Numbered from the stretch's first letter, positions 43,077 through 52,624 are shown. The stretch: DNA of 64,000 nucleotides from an uncultured Prevotellaceae bacterium (GCA_902769805.1 CACXQL010000005.1:1-64000); one strand, 5' to 3'. Translations and numbers: made by a program. Notes: generated by a model from the sequence alone, not told the origin.

Positions 43077-44663
43077 TTATCTTGCTGCCACATACTTGTG
43101 CAGAGTAGCACGTACGGCACCGTTGCCTGCATAGAGTTCCTTCACCATACCCTCAATCTGCTCACCTAATCCTGCTTCATAGAGGTCGAGTCCAAAGACA
43201 TCCTTGCGAGAATATAACTTCTTCAGCGGACTCCAGTCCTGCTCTTTCTTGCCAATCTCCAACGGAGCAACAATAGCTTGCAGCTCTTCGAGCATAGGAT
43301 CTGGCGAACACTCAAATGGTGTTCCATCATCCTTGATACCCTTCAGATAGCGGGCATAGCCTGCTAATGTCAGGGGAATCAATACGAGGTTCGACATATC
43401 CAGTCCACGTGCCACATACTTCTTCAGCGTCTCACCAAAACGAATCGGCAACTTCTGTGAGGTGTCACAAGCGATACGTTGTGGGGCATCGGGCATAAAT
43501 GGATTCGGTAGTCTGCGATTGATGACAGCACCAATGAACTCATAAGGATTCAGCACACCTGGGTCTGTCACCACAGGCATCGCTTCCATATAACCGATCT
43601 TCTGGATAAACGGACGCAGATCCTCGTCTGCCATCTCTGCAGAGATCAGTGTATAGCCCAACATACAGCCATAGATAGCCATTGCGGTATGCAACGGATT
43701 CAGACATGTTGTCACCTTCATCGTCTCTACCTGGTCAACAGTCTCACGTGTCGTATAGAGTGCACCACCCAAATCCAGCGGTGGACGACCATTGGTATAA
43801 TGGTCTTCAATGACGAGATACTGCACTTCCTCCGCATTCACAAACGGAGCGGTAAAGGTATGTTTCTCTGTCTCGATATAGTTATTGTCCTCAAAGCCGT
43901 CAGCTGCCAACATCTCTTTTACCTTCTCATGGGGACGAGGCGTAATCTTATCAATCATCGACCAAGGGAAGGTAATCTTCGTTTCATCCTTCAAATAATC
44001 GAGGAAAGTCTTGTCGACCAAGCCATCATTCACCCAACGCTCTGCATAAGCGAAGACACCAGCCTTCACCTTGTCACCATTATGCGAGCAGTTGTCCATC
44101 GACTGAATGGTAAGCGGCAATTGACCAGCCTTGAAGCGTTCTAACATCAACGCACAAACCTTACCCATTGCAAACACAGGCTTCAGTCCACGAGCCAGGT
44201 CTGCCTCATTGAAAGTATAGCCTTTCTCTGTAATGGTAAACGATATCATCTGCAACGACGGGTTGCGGAATATCTCCACCAGTCGCTGCCAGTCGGCAAA
44301 CTGGAAGTCAGCCTTCAGAGCCTCTGTAACACTGGCGATGACTTTCTTCTCGATAGTTCCTGACGACTGCAGCGAAACTAACAGCGACAGGTTATTATAT
44401 GGTGTGTATGCCTTGTCGATGACTTCAAAGTCAAAGGTCTCTGCCACAATCACACCACGATCATACTGACCTGTATTCAGTGCATCGTTCAGGATAGCGG
44501 CAGGAAAAGCACGGAAGATGTTTCCGCCGCCAAAGTGTACCCATGTAGGCTCCTTGGCAGTCTTCTCGCGTACTGCCTTAATGTCAAACTTCGGAAGCTG
44601 GTAACCTTTCGCTTCCCATTCTGCAACATTGAAGTTGCCACTTAAGATATCGTTGAGTTTCAT
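43077..44663 (-). CDS. uxuB: Mannitol-dehydrogenase-family oxidoreductase, probably fructuronate reductase
   Basis: A 528-residue NAD-dependent polyol dehydrogenase. THVHFGGGNIFRAF-like WVHFGGGNIFRAFPAA at the start is the nucleotide-binding loop; MDNCSHNGDKVKAGV and FPWSMIDKITPRPHEKV (the catalytic Lys motif) are family signatures. Adjacent uxuA makes D-fructuronate reductase (D-mannonate to D-fructuronate) the natural activity; mannitol or altronate oxidation is the alternative. 30 nt separate it from uxuA. Confidence 0.9.
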   Translation of the reverse strand: MKLNDILSGNFNVAEWEAKGYQLPKFDIKAVREKTAKEPTWVHFGGGNIFRAFPAAILNDALNTGQYDRGVIVAETFDFEVIDKAYTPYNNLSLLVSLQSSGTIEKKVIASVTEALKADFQFADWQRLVEIFRNPSLQMISFTITEKGYTFNEADLARGLKPVFAMGKVCALMLERFKAGQLPLTIQSMDNCSHNGDKVKAGVFAYAERWVNDGLVDKTFLDYLKDETKITFPWSMIDKITPRPHEKVKEMLAADGFEDNNYIETEKHTFTAPFVNAEEVQYLVIEDHYTNGRPPLDLGGALYTTRETVDQVETMKVTTCLNPLHTAMAIYGCMLGYTLISAEMADEDLRPFIQKIGYMEAMPVVTDPGVLNPYEFIGAVINRRLPNPFMPDAPQRIACDTSQKLPIRFGETLKKYVARGLDMSNLVLIPLTLAGYARYLKGIKDDGTPFECSPDPMLEELQAIVAPLEIGKKEQDWSPLKKLYSRKDVFGLDLYEAGLGEQIEGMVKELYAGNGAVRATLHKYVAAR

Positions 44664-44693
44664 AATTCTGAGTATTCTGAGTAATCTGAAATA

Positions 44694-45947
44694 TCAATCA
44701 AAGAACCCCGGCTGTTTATATTCTATTCCCAATTCCCTGTCAACAGTAGCGAGGATGCCCTGTACTTGTCCAAGGGCGAACATACGACCTAAGAGCGTAT
44801 AGCCTGCATTATGTCCATGACTCGACTCGTCCATGATGCCTCCAGGCTCATCTGTAAACGTCATTCCATGATCGACACGCATCGGCAACTGCGGATTCTC
44901 TTGCTCGAAGATACGTGCGAGTTCTATCAAGTCGGCACGACCGCCCAAGTGACTTGCTTCTGTAAAGTCGCCATTGGGGAAGATATGACAAGAGCGCAGA
45001 TGTACGAAATGAGTGCGCGACGCAAACTTCTTCGCCATCTCCACCACGTTATTATAGGCTCCTGCACTCAACGAACCTGCACAGAATGTCAGTCCATTAT
45101 GTTTGTTGGGTACAGCATCAAGGAACCATTGGATATCCTCTTCCGTACGGACGATGCGAGGCAGTCCAAGAATCTCGATAGGAGGATCGTCAGGATGCAC
45201 ACACATATTCATATCACACTCCTCACACACAGGCATGATAGCCTCGAGGAAGTATTTCATATTTGCACGAAGCTGTGCTTTATCGATACCTTTATACAGG
45301 TTTAGGAACTCACGGAACTTCTGTATCGGAGCCTCATCGTTCTCACTGAAGTTACCACTGACAAAGCCTTGCGTCTTGATAATGATGGTCTCCACCAACT
45401 GATGGTCCTTCTCTGGAGTCATCGTCTTCGCCAACTCGTCACACTCTGCGAGGACATTTCTCCCCTCGCCTACTCCTTTCGGGAACTGGAACTGCGCCCA
45501 TTCCTCACGGGCACCCTCGCGTTTCAGGATATAGATGTCGAAGTATGCAAACTCGGCATAGTTGAAATAGAGGTTCGTAGCACCATTGGGATTATGATGC
45601 AACAAGTCCGTTCTTGCCCAATCCAATACTGGCATGAAGTTATAACAGATGCAGTGGATACCCTCTGCGGAGAGGTTGCGCAGGCTCTGCTTATACACTT
45701 CTATCTGCTCGTCACGATCAGGACCGCCATACTTGATGGTTTCCACCACAGGAAGACTCTCCACCACGCTCCATCGCATACCATAACTCTCGATATACTC
45801 ACGCAGGTCACGTATCTTCTCACGCGTCCAAACCTCACCCAACGGCACGTCGTGCAAGGCTGTCACAATGCCTTCCACACCAATCTGTCTCAGCATGGCA
45901 AGCGTTATCTTATCCTTCTTGCCAAACCATCTCCATGTTCTTTCCAT
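44694..45947 (-). CDS. uxuA: Mannonate dehydratase
   Basis: A 417-residue TIM-barrel enzyme of the xylose-isomerase-like fold. MERTWRWFGKKDKITLAMLRQ, CICYNFMPVLDW, MCVHPDDPPIEILGLPRIV (a metal-binding His and Asp region) and RVDHGMTFTDE are signatures of UxuA. It dehydrates D-mannonate to 2-keto-3-deoxygluconate in glucuronate breakdown. It leads the operon with a perfect promoter upstream. uxaC and kdg genes are not in the window. Confidence 0.96.
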   Translation of the reverse strand: MERTWRWFGKKDKITLAMLRQIGVEGIVTALHDVPLGEVWTREKIRDLREYIESYGMRWSVVESLPVVETIKYGGPDRDEQIEVYKQSLRNLSAEGIHCICYNFMPVLDWARTDLLHHNPNGATNLYFNYAEFAYFDIYILKREGAREEWAQFQFPKGVGEGRNVLAECDELAKTMTPEKDHQLVETIIIKTQGFVSGNFSENDEAPIQKFREFLNLYKGIDKAQLRANMKYFLEAIMPVCEECDMNMCVHPDDPPIEILGLPRIVRTEEDIQWFLDAVPNKHNGLTFCAGSLSAGAYNNVVEMAKKFASRTHFVHLRSCHIFPNGDFTEASHLGGRADLIELARIFEQENPQLPMRVDHGMTFTDEPGGIMDESSHGHNAGYTLLGRMFALGQVQGILATVDRELGIEYKQPGFFD

Positions 45948-45971
45948 AATACCTTATTTATTATTATGGTG

Positions 45972-46003
45972 CAAAATTACTGCGAAATTCTGAGATTGCC
46001 AAA
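45972..46003 (-). promoter_or_regulatory. Promoter of uxuA-uxuB-aspS
   Basis: On the minus strand, TTTG (46003-46000), 20 nt, TAATTTTG (45979-45972), 25 nt before the uxuA ATG. Confidence 0.78.
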
Positions 46004-46063
46004 TATTTTTCGTACCTTTGAGATAAATCTTGAAAATACTCACGTTCGAAAAAGTCCAAATTA

Positions 46064-46095
46064 TTTGGTTTTTTGCTCACTTATTCGTATTTTTG
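46064..46095 (+). promoter_or_regulatory. Promoter of the HU-like gene
   Basis: TTTG (46064-46067), 20 nt, TATTTTTG (46088-46095). The upstream AAATTATTTGGTTTTTTGC block resembles those before yidC and the SGNH gene. Confidence 0.75.
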
Positions 46096-46127
46096 CACCT
46101 CAAAAAAAACAAAAAAGTTATTCAACT

Positions 46128-46748
46128 ATGCCAAGAAGTCAAGGTATACCTTACGAAATTCATCCAAGTCCTAAGAAGGACAAGGACGGGAAGGCGCTGC
46201 TTTATGTGCGCCCAAGGAAAAACAACAAAATCAGTATGGAGGGGATTGAGGATTTCTGCCACAACCATTTGGCACTTCCCCTCGGTGAGTTCAGACGTGT
46301 GTTCACTGCCTTTCAAGAGGCTGCCAAGTGGTATCTCGGAGACGGGATGACGGTAGAAACACCTATCGGCACTTTTTCTCCTACTCTCCGACTGCGTCGC
46401 GAAGAGACGGATCCGAAGAAGATCACAGCGAACGACATCTATTTCGATACGATTAACTTCACGCCTAACAAGGATTTCCTCCTTGCTGTTACTGAGCATG
46501 TGAGAGGCTTCCATAAGTCAAACGACCTTTGTGGCAATAGCCAGATGTACGACCAAGAACTGATGCGGCGCATCGTCAACAATGTCCTTGAGCGTGGCAA
46601 TGGCATGATTACCGCCAGACAGTTTCAGGCACTCAGCGGTCTTCGCTACCATTCAGCACGCCAGTGTCTGGATGACTTATGCGGAGGTGAAAGCCCCATC
46701 TTGCAGAGAGACAAGATGGGACGGACATACGTTTATTATCGGAAGTAG
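46128..46748 (+). CDS. HU-like DNA-binding protein with extended C-terminus
   Basis: A 206-residue protein from ATG 46128; the much longer ORF upstream is antisense to uxuA. Residues about 1-125 are an HU-HIG-type domain (YEIHPSPKKDKDGKALLYVRPRKNNKISME..., GMTVETPIGTFSPTLRLR beta-arm). Residues about 145-206 (LMRRIVNNVLERGNGMITARQFQALSGLRY) look like a helix-turn-helix tail. It is distinct from the HU-like protein at 12963. It is probably a nucleoid or regulatory protein with its own promoter. Confidence 0.83.
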   Translation: MPRSQGIPYEIHPSPKKDKDGKALLYVRPRKNNKISMEGIEDFCHNHLALPLGEFRRVFTAFQEAAKWYLGDGMTVETPIGTFSPTLRLRREETDPKKITANDIYFDTINFTPNKDFLLAVTEHVRGFHKSNDLCGNSQMYDQELMRRIVNNVLERGNGMITARQFQALSGLRYHSARQCLDDLCGGESPILQRDKMGRTYVYYRK

Positions 46749-46753
46749 GTTTT

Positions 46754-46832
46754 CAGCTACGGCTGCACATATCTGATCCTGTAGCTGAACATATTTGCAG
46801 CTATAGGTGCACATATTTTCACCTATAGCTGC
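46754..46832. repeat. Repeated hairpins built on CAGCTAnnGnTGcACATAT
   Basis: Degenerate units of about 25 nt. CAGCTAC (46754-46760) pairs with GTAGCTG (46781-46787), and GCAGCTATAGGTG (46797-46809) pairs perfectly with 46820-46832 around a 10-nt loop. There is no T-tract and no ORF. Confidence 0.75.
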
Positions 46833-46871
46833 AAGATGGTTAGGATGCCAATTTCTCCGCGTAAGTGCCGT

Positions 46872-46927
46872 CCAAACGCCTCGTTACAACGGCACTTTCT
46901 CCCTTGAAGTGCCGTTGTAACGTTTGG
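46872..46927. terminator. Long hairpin between convergent genes
   Basis: A perfect 15-bp stem, GTTACAACGGCACTT (46883-46897) with 46907-46921, extended by CCAAAC (46872-46877) pairing with GTTTGG (46922-46927). It lies between the HU-like gene and the convergent secreted-protein gene, so a bidirectional transcription end is likely although T-runs are weak. Confidence 0.65.
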
Positions 46928-46934
46928 TTATGAT

Positions 46935-48158
46935 CTACTCCTCCACGCTGTCATACGGATTGCCGTCCGTGTCGCGGGCTTGGCGGGCATCGTCGGGGTC
47001 AAGGGGAGTCTTGCCACTAACCTTGACGTTGTAGTCGGCAATGGCTCCTAAGAAACCTGCATAGAATTCGACAGGTTGTGTAATCTGTGCCTCACTAAGC
47101 ATCCATTGTGCTTCCTTAGTCTCTTTATATGCCTGGTCGTAGGCACTCTTCCATGAACGATATGCAGACATCATCGTGCCTTTGACGTAGTCGAGCAAAG
47201 CACCTATCTCACGATGATACATAGGGATATACTCTGCATAGTAGGCATTCTCATTCTCCCATATCTCCAGTCTAACTTGCTTTGCCTGTGCCTCAACAGC
47301 CTTCAATGCTGCCCTGTTGTCCTTTCCTCCATCAGCCTGCCCGACCCACAACTCTTCAAGTTTTGCTGCTAATTGTCCCAGTCGTTTATGCAGGGCCTCA
47401 TCTTTAGCCTTGTACTTACGGTTCCAGAGCGAGTCGCCATAATGCATGATATGCGTTAAATCTTTGTGTTCTGTTACATGTTTGGTAGTATGCTCCATCT
47501 CTTCTACAGCACCCATGATGCGCTTGGCCGTTGTCTGACTGACCTTAGACTTCTTCATATCCTCCTTCATCTTGGCAGTCGTAGATTCTGCAAGTCCTGA
47601 CATCTGCATGAACTGCACGCGCTCTTTATCTGTCATGTTCTGCATGAACTTCACATCGTTCATATCCATACCTCCAGTCATGTTCTTCATCATCTTGTTG
47701 GCGAGTGCCTGCTGCTCTGCCTTTGACATCTTGCCACTCTGCATCTTCTTAATGTCAGCCTCGCTCAATCCATACTGGGCCAGTTGACCTTTCATGGCCT
47801 GCTTGGCAACACGTTCCTGCTGATCCTTCGACATGTGTGCCATTTGTCCCTTTGTGACATTCGTGCCAGGTACCTTTCCCCTATAAAGTACATTCTTATA
47901 ATGAAGTAAATCACTCTCGCCTATCTTGCCCATCATCTCTGCCCCACTCTTCATAATGCCCTCAACAGACTCCAAGAAATCTTTCAAAGGTATTTCCGGA
48001 TCTTCGTTTTCTGGGTTGCGATATGCTTTGTCTTCTGTAATAATCTGGTTGATACTTGGAAGTTCTGGGAACTGTGCTATCCAAGCCTCTGGCGTCATCT
48101 GCGCCTTCACGCTCATTGCTGTCGTGAGCATGACAATAGAAAAAAGCATCTTTTTCAT
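46935..48158 (-). CDS. Secreted Met/Lys-rich helical protein of unknown function
   Basis: A 407-residue protein with a Sec signal peptide (MKKMLFSIVMLTTAMSVKAQ). Residues about 100-240 are rich in Met, Lys and Gln and strongly helical (MAHMSKDQQERVAKQAMKGQ, KMMKNMTGGMDMNDVKFMQN), probably coiled coil. The C-terminal third has Trp/Tyr-rich helices. I do not recognise the family. It is the last gene of a minus-strand operon with the WG-repeat and OmpA-like proteins (23 nt to the former), so an envelope role is inferred. Confidence 0.75.
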   Translation of the reverse strand: MKKMLFSIVMLTTAMSVKAQMTPEAWIAQFPELPSINQIITEDKAYRNPENEDPEIPLKDFLESVEGIMKSGAEMMGKIGESDLLHYKNVLYRGKVPGTNVTKGQMAHMSKDQQERVAKQAMKGQLAQYGLSEADIKKMQSGKMSKAEQQALANKMMKNMTGGMDMNDVKFMQNMTDKERVQFMQMSGLAESTTAKMKEDMKKSKVSQTTAKRIMGAVEEMEHTTKHVTEHKDLTHIMHYGDSLWNRKYKAKDEALHKRLGQLAAKLEELWVGQADGGKDNRAALKAVEAQAKQVRLEIWENENAYYAEYIPMYHREIGALLDYVKGTMMSAYRSWKSAYDQAYKETKEAQWMLSEAQITQPVEFYAGFLGAIADYNVKVSGKTPLDPDDARQARDTDGNPYDSVEE

Positions 48159-48181
48159 AGTCGTATGTTTTATGTTATTGT

Positions 48182-49279
48182 TTAATCATGTGGTTTGGGC
48201 TCCGTCTTGACAAGCCTGAACGTCTTCTTGTCATAGCAGTCAATCTTGTCGTCGAAGCGTTCCATCTCGAGATAAGTCTCCATATAGTCCCATATTCCCC
48301 TGTATTTCATGGGAACCACCATCTTGGCAAGGCCATCGTCGATGATGCCAAAATTCTTGCCATCCTTGGATACTTCAAAATAAGCGTGGTATTTCACTCT
48401 CGCGAACTCGAAGGGAAACAGCATCTTGTTGTCGAAATCGACAAAGCCCCATTTGTCGCCTTTAGTATAAGCACAAATGCCATTCTCACCTCCATCGTGA
48501 TATCCCATGCATCCAGTGTAAACGAAAGGGATGCGCACTCTGCCATCATAGCCACACGCGCCCAGACGGACATTCCCGTTCTTGTCCTTCATCGCAAGGA
48601 AAATCATGTCCCAACTCTCCCTGTCGTCCACATCACTGTATATCGGTTTAAGGATGACGTTGCCGTCATAGTCTATGGTTCCCCATGAGAATTTGTTCTC
48701 TTCCGGTGTCTTCACACGCTTGAAGGCATCAGGCTCCAAAGGACCATAGCATGCACCAGTCTGTACAGCATAAAGTCCATTGCCGATATCCTTATAGGCT
48801 GTATAGGTGCGCTTGCCCTGTGAGATATTGGTAAGTTTCTCAAGCAATTCCTTAGGATTGTATGTATATTCCTTTATCTCCTCATTGACATGTCCGTTAT
48901 ACTCGCCTCGCATCTTCTCTACCTCCTTGAGTTGTGCATTCAGTTCGTCTGCCATCTCTGGGTGCTCCTTGATCATCTTTTTCACTTCGTCAACTACATC
49001 ATCTATCTCCTTGTTGACTCCTGAAGCACTAGCATTGATACTCATCGTGGTGAACTCCTTAGCAAACGTCTCATACTGGCGATAGAGGCTTCTATTCCTG
49101 TTCAGCACAGCATCGTCAAAGAGCAGATATTGCTGCAGGGCATTATCCCTGTCCGTCCCGTTCGTTGCAGCGAAATACAAGGCAGTAACATTCTCCCAAC
49201 GCATCTCCCTCTCCTCCTGCGCTGCCACAGACAAGGACAACAGGGAAAGCAATCCCAACACAAAAGACAGTTTCTTCAT
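48182..49279 (-). CDS. Secreted WG-repeat protein
   Basis: A 365-residue protein with a signal peptide ending near VAAQE. The N-terminal half (residues about 25-150) is helical; the C-terminal half carries WG-type beta repeats (FSWGTIDYDGNVILKPIYSD, GACGYDGRVRIPFVYTG, DKWGFVDFDNKMLFPFEF, NFGIIDDGLAKMVVPMKY). WG repeats form propeller-like binding surfaces in periplasmic and surface proteins. Middle gene of the three-gene envelope operon. Confidence 0.82.
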   Translation of the reverse strand: MKKLSFVLGLLSLLSLSVAAQEEREMRWENVTALYFAATNGTDRDNALQQYLLFDDAVLNRNRSLYRQYETFAKEFTTMSINASASGVNKEIDDVVDEVKKMIKEHPEMADELNAQLKEVEKMRGEYNGHVNEEIKEYTYNPKELLEKLTNISQGKRTYTAYKDIGNGLYAVQTGACYGPLEPDAFKRVKTPEENKFSWGTIDYDGNVILKPIYSDVDDRESWDMIFLAMKDKNGNVRLGACGYDGRVRIPFVYTGCMGYHDGGENGICAYTKGDKWGFVDFDNKMLFPFEFARVKYHAYFEVSKDGKNFGIIDDGLAKMVVPMKYRGIWDYMETYLEMERFDDKIDCYDKKTFRLVKTEPKPHD

Positions 49280-49351
49280 ACGTACACCTTATTTATATAC
49301 AACGCCCTGACATCTTTACGACATCAGGGCGGAATAGGTTTTACTCCTTAT

Positions 49352-50653
49352 TTATCTCTTGATAAACACCACGCGACGATTCTGAGCGCGACCAGCTTCT
49401 GTGCTATTGTCAGCAACGGGCTCGTGGGAACCTTTACCCACAGCTTTCAGGTTGATGCCGTCAACGCCTAAGCCTTCGAGGGCTTTCACTACAGCCTCAG
49501 CACGTTGTTGTGACAACGGATCGTTAATCTTGTCGGAGCCTTGATTGTCCGTATGACCTTGTACTTCAAAGCGAGCACTTGGGTTCTTCTTCATATAGTC
49601 AGCCACCTTCTGAATCTCCTCCATTGACTCCGCCTTCAAAGTAGCCTTGCCAGTCTCGAAGAGGATATTGTTGGTGACAAACTTTCCTGTCTCAGCAATG
49701 GCTTTCTCAATAGGAGTCATCGACTGCGCATTGCGATCATACAACTCAACGCCACCCTTGGCAAGACGGATATTGGTGATATAGTCGATATGGTCCTCCC
49801 AGAACTCAGTATCGATAGTGAACCAGTCCATAGCCTGGGCGTTGGGGATATTGATGATGCGTACGTTATTCACATACACCTTCAAGGCACGTTTGTTGAA
49901 CGACAAGGCGAAGTGGTTCCAGTCGTTCTTCTCGATAATATCATCTATGTCTTTATTTCCTTCGATCTGATCATCACTATTCGGTTTCTTGATGGTCCAG
50001 GCCATTCTGTCCTGACCAAACCAAATCCTACTTCTATCACCGTCAGTTGGAATTAAATACAGATTATAGGCAGAATTGGCATCTTCCTTGCCTGTAGCGA
50101 AGAAATCGAACTCCAAGGTATAGACCTCAGGCAAGTACTTCTTGTTACCGTCTTTTATCAGCGGAGTGATTGACGTATTAGAGCCGTGCTCGAACTTAAT
50201 AGCCATCTTGCCGTTCATGCGAGCCACCTCGGCATTATTCTCTATCAAGTCCCACTTAGAAGGGAACTCACCCATCTGCTCACCCTGCAGGTTGTCTTCG
50301 AAGATAACAACTGTACCAGGAACGAAGTCGCTCTTTAATTCCTCGCCCTTAGCAACCTTCTGTTTCTTCACTGGAACCTCGTCCATACTCTCCTGAGTAT
50401 AGCCCTCATCCTCGTCAGCCTCTTCGTTCTTAGCCTTCTTGTCTTTGCCTTTCTTGCCCTTTGCAGCATCAACGGCAGCATCCTCGGCATCGTCAACGGC
50501 ACCGTCGACGGCATCCTCTACTTTTCGCTCCACTTTATACTTTGCACGGTCTGTGGCTCTGTCTGCCAGTTTCTTCAAGAAACTCTGTGCGTCAACATTT
50601 GCAGGGAAAGCAAACAAGGCGATGAGCACAGCGATAATCGATAACTTTTTCAT
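49352..50653 (-). CDS. OmpA-family outer-membrane-associated protein
   Basis: A 433-residue protein: signal peptide (to VDAQ), an Asp/Ala/Lys-rich low-complexity stretch (residues about 40-110), a LamG-like beta-sandwich (about 115-300) and a C-terminal OmpA peptidoglycan-binding domain (about 315-433; ILFETGKATLKAESMEEI, FEVQGHTDNQGSDKIND, LSQQRAEAVVKAL, NRRVVFIKR). No beta-barrel is present, so it is probably periplasmic or lipid-independent and binds the cell wall. A minus-strand TAAATTTG box (50704-50697) lies upstream. Confidence 0.9.
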   Translation of the reverse strand: MKKLSIIAVLIALFAFPANVDAQSFLKKLADRATDRAKYKVERKVEDAVDGAVDDAEDAAVDAAKGKKGKDKKAKNEEADEDEGYTQESMDEVPVKKQKVAKGEELKSDFVPGTVVIFEDNLQGEQMGEFPSKWDLIENNAEVARMNGKMAIKFEHGSNTSITPLIKDGNKKYLPEVYTLEFDFFATGKEDANSAYNLYLIPTDGDRSRIWFGQDRMAWTIKKPNSDDQIEGNKDIDDIIEKNDWNHFALSFNKRALKVYVNNVRIINIPNAQAMDWFTIDTEFWEDHIDYITNIRLAKGGVELYDRNAQSMTPIEKAIAETGKFVTNNILFETGKATLKAESMEEIQKVADYMKKNPSARFEVQGHTDNQGSDKINDPLSQQRAEAVVKALEGLGVDGINLKAVGKGSHEPVADNSTEAGRAQNRRVVFIKR

Positions 50654-50830
50654 CTTCCTAATATGTTTTAAGTGAGTTAATATATTCTTTGAGGGGCAAA
50701 TTTACACAATAGTTTTGAATTAAGATTGATTACAAGTCTTAAATTAATTAAAAATCATGCCCTAAATGATAGAAGTTTAAAGAAAATCGCTTACATTTGC
50801 ACCGATTTTAATGACTAAAAGACTAACGAA

Positions 50831-51220
50831 ATGAAAAAGATCATCCTGATGACGCTGATGCTGGTATGCGGTATGACAACCGTCTTCGCCCAGAAACCTG
50901 CACAGATTAAGTTTGATAAGACAACTCATAACTTCGGTACTTTCTCGGAAAGCAACCCTGTAGTATCATGTACCTTCGCTTTCACCAATGTTGGTGAGCA
51001 GCCCCTGATGATCAATCAGGCTGTGGCAAGCTGTGGATGTACTGTACCAAAATATACCGAGACTGCCATCCAGCCTGGTGAGAAAGGTGAGATCAAGGTG
51101 ACGTATAACGGAAAGGGCAAATTCCCTGGACACTTCAAGAAGTCCATCACCGTGCGCACTAATGGTGCAGTAGAGATGACCCGCCTGTATATCGAGGGAG
51201 ATATGACGGAGGCGAAGTAG
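50831..51220 (+). CDS. DUF1573 protein
   Basis: A 129-residue secreted protein (signal peptide to VFAQ) that is a single Ig-like ASPM-SPD-2-Hydin-type domain: FDKTTHNFGTFSESNPVVSC, FAFTNVGEQPLMINQAVASCGCTVPKY, GEIKVTYNGKGKFPGHFKKS, TVRTNGAVEMTRLYIEGD. This is the Bacteroidetes DUF1573 pattern with its SCGCT motif. The function is not established. The stop codon is followed at once by a heptamer array. Confidence 0.92.
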   Translation: MKKIILMTLMLVCGMTTVFAQKPAQIKFDKTTHNFGTFSESNPVVSCTFAFTNVGEQPLMINQAVASCGCTVPKYTETAIQPGEKGEIKVTYNGKGKFPGHFKKSITVRTNGAVEMTRLYIEGDMTEAK

Positions 51221-51304
51221 GACTAAGGTCGAAGGTCGAAGGTCGAAGGTCGAAGGTCAAAGGTCGAAGGACTAAGGTCAAAGGTCTAAGGACTAAGGTC
51301 AAAA
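51221..51304 (+). repeat. Heptamer array G(T/A)CnAAG, 12 units
   Basis: Twelve consecutive 7-nt units (GACTAAG, GTCGAAG x4, GTCAAAG, GTCGAAG, GACTAAG, GTCAAAG, GTCTAAG, GACTAAG, GTCAAAA) begin on the base after the DUF1573 stop codon. Confidence 0.95.
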
Positions 51305-51307
51305 GAT

Positions 51308-51349
51308 AAACAAGTGAGGCATCGCAATTGCGATGCTTCTCTTGTTTTA
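51308..51349. terminator. Bidirectional terminator
   Basis: AAACAAG (51308-51314) pairs with CTTGTTT (51341-51347), with an inner perfect palindrome GCATCGCAATTGCGATGC. It lies between convergent DUF1573 and DUF3078 genes. Confidence 0.8.
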
Positions 51350-52624
51350 AAAACTATAACTCAACCCCAGCGAGCTATATTCCATAAATTGCCAGTAACC
51401 ACTATTGTCGTCACGTATGGCAGCATCGTCGAAGCGCGGATAGAGGAACAGGTTGGCAGAGATATACTTCGTCACCTTGAACTCTATCTGATTCTCCCAT
51501 TCTATCAGGGCACGACGATAGGATGTATAGGCATAGAGACGACTCTTCCATATTATCTGATCAATGATTGTCCACTTAATATCTCCCGTAAACTGAGAAC
51601 CGAACTCATGCAAGGCATGTTTACCCTTCGTACCGTTAGCATCAAAAAGGGCACTTCGTCCCACATAGCGAAGGTTATAGGTAAGGGGGAGGAAGTTCAG
51701 CGTACCAGTCAACCTGCCATTCAAGGCTTTCACCTTATACTCCATACCAAGACCGATGTTCAGGTCGAAGGGAGAGAAGAAGTCAGAATACACAAAATCA
51801 TCATTAGCCTTAAAACCCTTGGCAAACTGAGTGACGGCAAGCAGCTGCAGACTATAGTACCATTTGTGATATGCCCGCATGTCTAATTTACTGGTGAGAC
51901 GCAACAGGTCGTTGTTGGTCTTAAACTTATGAACAGTATCCGACCGTGAAGTCTGAAAGCCCAGTTTCATCTCCAGTTTATTCTCAAAAAGATACTTGTC
52001 CTTATCGTTATAGTTCAGTTCCAGAGTCACAGCACTCACTGCTGAATAGTTACTTTCACCACCCTTATACCAGTTGCCCGAGACATAGTTCTGCATAAAC
52101 TGCAAGTAGCCGTCGAACTTGAACTGCCAGAAGTTAGGCTTCGTCACGACGATTCCCACGGGTACCACCTCTGGCTCGTCAGGAAGAGGTTCCACCTGGT
52201 CTACCAGTTCAACGGTCTGCTTTACCTCATGATTCACATCCTCACGCACAGAGCCAACCCTGTCGAGATGGCTCTCTGTATCCTTCACCAAGTCGGGACG
52301 GCGCAGATAAAGGTCTATCATCGCTGCATCCACAGCATCCGTCACCTCATCACCCGACTCTGGATTCATCGACAGTGACTTATTGACACCAGAACGATAG
52401 AACGTGGTGGGAGCAAACAAGCGGTAATAGCGGCCGTCAGCCTCGACTTTCTTACGCAGCGAGTCATTCTCCTGCTGAATGGAGTCCAGTCGATGACGCA
52501 GGATTTTGATGGAGTCAGCATAGTTTTTCAACACCTGCAGCGTATTCTGACGACTGTTCTGTGCAAAGGCACCCTGTGCCACGAACAAGCTTACCAGCAG
52601 TAAAAATACATTTCTCATTCTCAT
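51347..52624 (-). CDS. DUF3078 outer-membrane beta-barrel protein
   Basis: A 425-residue protein from ATG 52624 (or 52618), downstream of a TATCTTTG box (minus, 52652-52645). Signal peptide to GAFAQ, a short coiled coil (DSIKILRHRLDSIQQENDSL), a linker, then a DUF3078-type barrel from about residue 180 (KFDGYLQFMQNYVSGNWYKGGESNYSAV..., beta strands to the C-terminal aromatic YSF end). It is probably inserted in the outer membrane; function unknown. Confidence 0.87.
   Translation of the reverse strand: MRMRNVFLLLVSLFVAQGAFAQNSRQNTLQVLKNYADSIKILRHRLDSIQQENDSLRKKVEADGRYYRLFAPTTFYRSGVNKSLSMNPESGDEVTDAVDAAMIDLYLRRPDLVKDTESHLDRVGSVREDVNHEVKQTVELVDQVEPLPDEPEVVPVGIVVTKPNFWQFKFDGYLQFMQNYVSGNWYKGGESNYSAVSAVTLELNYNDKDKYLFENKLEMKLGFQTSRSDTVHKFKTNNDLLRLTSKLDMRAYHKWYYSLQLLAVTQFAKGFKANDDFVYSDFFSPFDLNIGLGMEYKVKALNGRLTGTLNFLPLTYNLRYVGRSALFDANGTKGKHALHEFGSQFTGDIKWTIIDQIIWKSRLYAYTSYRRALIEWENQIEFKVTKYISANLFLYPRFDDAAIRDDNSGYWQFMEYSSLGLSYSF

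Noticed and set aside
45369..46127. Long N-terminal extension of the HU-like ORF
   Set aside because: It is antisense to uxuA and its promoter; family homology starts at ATG 46128, downstream of a perfect promoter.
51221..51304. Coding extension of the DUF1573 protein through the heptamer array
   Set aside because: The TAG stop at 51218-51220 precedes the array and the domain is complete.
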